The notes below the pieces were generated by a model. It was not told the DNA's origin. It saw only the letters and a program-made list of their open reading frames with translations, and did not search any database. A stretch of DNA of 5,180 nt from Candidatus Woesearchaeota archaeon. Its GTDB lineage: Archaea > Nanobdellota > Nanobdellia > Woesearchaeales > SKIA01. Numbering within the stretch: position 1 is the first letter of the stretch; every line of letters begins with the position of its first letter. The DNA is taken from NCBI GenBank assembly GCA_007128245.1, contig SKXU01000032.1:1-5180 (forward strand), given 5' to 3'. The translations under genes and the position numbers were made by a program. Positions 3,695 through 5,180 of this stretch are shown here, in pieces.

Positions 3695-4864
3695 ATGAGA
3701 ATTCCTTGCACCCGATGTGGACGCCTTGAGCCAAAGACCTGCGCAAAACACGACTGTCCATACTTTACGCGCACCAAAAGAACCCTCAAAAAAGACTTCT
3801 CAGGACAAACCCCAAACCTGTTTGTAGGACGACACGGATATCCAAACATTCGTGTAGGCATGCTCGCAACAGAAGAATACGCGGATAACGACGACCCAAA
3901 GACCTGGGTGAAGACGAACACAAGCATCCCAGACATCGTGGACAAGCGAGCATCCTTAGTTAATAGCACCTTTACGACAAACATCAAAAGCTTCAAAGAC
4001 CGATTACTCGAACAAACACAACTCGTAGCTCAAGCAAGCAAACCAACAGAAATGGAAGTCTCACTAGACAAAGTACCCTCCTTTGGCGTGCACTACCCAC
4101 AAGGAGCCACTCCACACGGAGCAACCGTGCGCCTCTTACGAAGCGAAATAACTGAAAATGTACGCATCCCGCGCGCAATAGACAAAGTAGTAAGCGACAC
4201 AGATGTAAAAGCCGCGGATGCACTCAAGTCCCTCGCACAAAAAACTGACGAGTACGCACTCACAAAACTCATGACAGCAGGACTGCTCGGACAAGGCAGT
4301 GAGCGAAAGCTTGTGCCAACGCGCTGGGGAATCACCGCAGTGGATGACACGCTTGGAAAACAAGCCCTTGAGAAGGTGCGAGAACTCTCCGTGCTGACAG
4401 AACCCACAGCGCACTACGGAGGAATATACGGCAACTACTACCTGATCCTCCTGTTTCCGAGAACATGGCAGTACGAGCTCTTTGAGCGCCACACAACAAC
4501 ACAAGGAGAATGGACAGATCACGAAGGATTCTCTGGGCGAAAAAGCTACGCTGAAGACACTGCAGGAGGATACTACGCATCCCGACTCGCAGTTGCTGAG
4601 CACCTAAAAAAAATAAAACGACAAGCAGCAGTGCTTGTGATTCGCTGTATCACAGACGAATACACCAACCCGCTCGGAGTGTGGGTGTGCCGAGAAGCAA
4701 CAAGAAAATCACTGGCAGAACAAGCAGTAACCTTTGGAAGTGAAGAACTCATGCTGTCCTACGCTGCTTTGCGCGCAAAGCGGCACGGAATACAGTTTAA
4801 CGCCCTCACCAAGAAAAGCAAACTCATTGCGAGCTTTGCTCAGAAGACGCTGGGGGAGTACTAG
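3695..4864 (+). CDS. nreA: Archaeal DNA repair protein Nre (NreA-type)
   Basis: This 389-residue protein belongs to the Nre family, which is restricted to archaea and linked to repair of DNA damage in association with the sliding clamp PCNA; its biochemical activity is not settled as far as I know. The N-terminus has a zinc-finger-like C5-x2-C8 ... C16-x4-C21. The family block FVGRHGYPNIRVG spans 43-55, and the highly conserved KLVPTRWGITAVDD spans 205-218. The C-terminal residues 383-389, QKTLGEY, fit the PCNA-interacting motif Q-x-x-L-x-x-aromatic, with the final aromatic being the last residue of the protein. Length is normal for the family. The ATG at 3695 places the zinc motif at residue 5 and agrees with the shared TATA box; no Shine-Dalgarno is present. 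The 3' end overlaps the minus-strand PH-like gene by 41 bp. Confidence 0.95.
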   Translation: MRIPCTRCGRLEPKTCAKHDCPYFTRTKRTLKKDFSGQTPNLFVGRHGYPNIRVGMLATEEYADNDDPKTWVKTNTSIPDIVDKRASLVNSTFTTNIKSFKDRLLEQTQLVAQASKPTEMEVSLDKVPSFGVHYPQGATPHGATVRLLRSEITENVRIPRAIDKVVSDTDVKAADALKSLAQKTDEYALTKLMTAGLLGQGSERKLVPTRWGITAVDDTLGKQALEKVRELSVLTEPTAHYGGIYGNYYLILLFPRTWQYELFERHTTTQGEWTDHEGFSGRKSYAEDTAGGYYASRLAVAEHLKKIKRQAAVLVIRCITDEYTNPLGVWVCREATRKSLAEQAVTFGSEELMLSYAALRAKRHGIQFNALTKKSKLIASFAQKTLGEY

Positions 4865-5159
4865 CGTCCGCAAGGATGCGATCAATCTGCGCACGCACCT
4901 CAAAAGGATTACTTACATGCGAGACAGTCGGGGTTTTCCAACGAAAGAACAAAGCATTTCGAGAGTCAGCAGTCTTCACCATAATAGACCCCGTCCCAAA
5001 AAGCCAGTCACTGGGACTGCGAGAGACATCAATGGATTCAATATCAGTATACGCAAGAGAACCAGTGGTAAGGATCTTATGTCTTCCACTACTATCAAGA
5101 TACACGTAGGACAGACTGTCTGCAAAAAAAGAAATACGAATCTTACGTGCTTGACGCAC
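4824..5159 (-). CDS. Small PH-domain-like (bPH2-type) protein
   Basis: This 111-residue soluble protein begins with GTG at 5159; an in-frame TAG lies just upstream (5168-5166), so it cannot extend further in this frame. Residues about 6-96 look like one bacterial/archaeal PH domain of the bPH2 type: strands RKIRISFFA and YVYLDS, then the typical YTDIESIDVSRS (37-48), the glycine-containing turn LFGTGSIMVKT (53-63), and the closing helix NPFEVRAQIDRIL (84-96). The tail (97-111) is Ser/Pro/Gln-rich and probably disordered; its last codons overlap the 3' end of nreA. No membrane helices are present, unlike many bPH2 proteins. The function is unknown; PH-like folds usually bind lipids or proteins. 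The codons GGA GTT CAT GTC TAG before the start could be the end of another gene outside the window. No clear Shine-Dalgarno supports the GTG. Confidence 0.7.
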   Translation of the reverse strand: MRQARKIRISFFADSLSYVYLDSSGRHKILTTGSLAYTDIESIDVSRSPSDWLFGTGSIMVKTADSRNALFFRWKTPTVSHVSNPFEVRAQIDRILADASTPPASSEQSSQ

Positions 5160-5180
5160 CGAGCTCTAGACATGAACTCC

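Noticed and set aside
3013..3729. 238-residue plus-strand open frame opposite the ThiF-like gene
   Set aside because: It is serine/threonine-rich and antisense to a gene with clear family motifs; its promoter side is inside coding DNA.
4976..5173. ATG at 5173 as start of the PH-like protein via a frameshift at the T7 run (5123-5129)
   Set aside because: The 5173 frame gives a low-quality sequence, while the GTG frame already contains a coherent PH-like N-terminus; a frameshift is not needed.

Overview
The window is archaeal chromosomal DNA. It carries an FtsZ2-type cell-division GTPase, an Nre-family DNA repair protein (found only in archaea), and a winged-helix regulator fused to a decayed nucleotidyltransferase-like domain. 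Archaeal BRE/TATA boxes sit at the leaderless distance (about 26-30 bp) from several start codons. Short genes, tight packing and moderate-to-low GC would fit a DPANN or other small-genome euryarchaeal-side lineage, but the sequence does not settle the phylum. No transposase, integrase or CRISPR array is visible.

Layout. Positions 1-142 (minus) hold tRNA-Gly(UCC). Its 3' end plus trailer is duplicated perfectly 52 bp further out (1-34 = 53-86), and its 5' leader (150-193) can fold into a long hairpin that repeats part of the tRNA 5' end. Positions 326-393 are a compact control region: two copies of TTTTCA-N4-TGAAAA followed by BRE and a consensus TATA box, driving a leaderless wHTH regulator (394-930). 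A 253-bp spacer with several short stem-loops and TATA-like boxes leads to ftsZ (1184-2260), which is closed by a GC hairpin and T tract. Next comes an unrecognised protein (2470-2973) with an ambiguous start and a C10 homopolymer. It converges, with a 2-bp gap, on a minus-strand E1/ThiF-like adenylyltransferase (2976-3632). That gene and nreA (3695-4864) are divergent and appear to share one near-palindromic TATA box flanked by a 22-bp dyad. The 3' end of nreA overlaps by 41 bp a minus-strand small PH-domain-like protein (4824-5159).

How the genes fit together. The wHTH protein is probably autoregulated through the tandem dyads and is a reasonable candidate, though unproven, to act on the neighbouring ftsZ, whose TATA box lies between the arms of a different dyad (GAGCAC-N12-GTGCTC). 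Apart from ftsZ and its regulator-like neighbour, and the divergent pair with its shared promoter, the genes look like independent units. The features most worth a second look are regulatory: the tandem operators, the shared bidirectional promoter with dyad, the foldable tRNA leader, and the possible 1-base frameshift at the start of the unknown gene.
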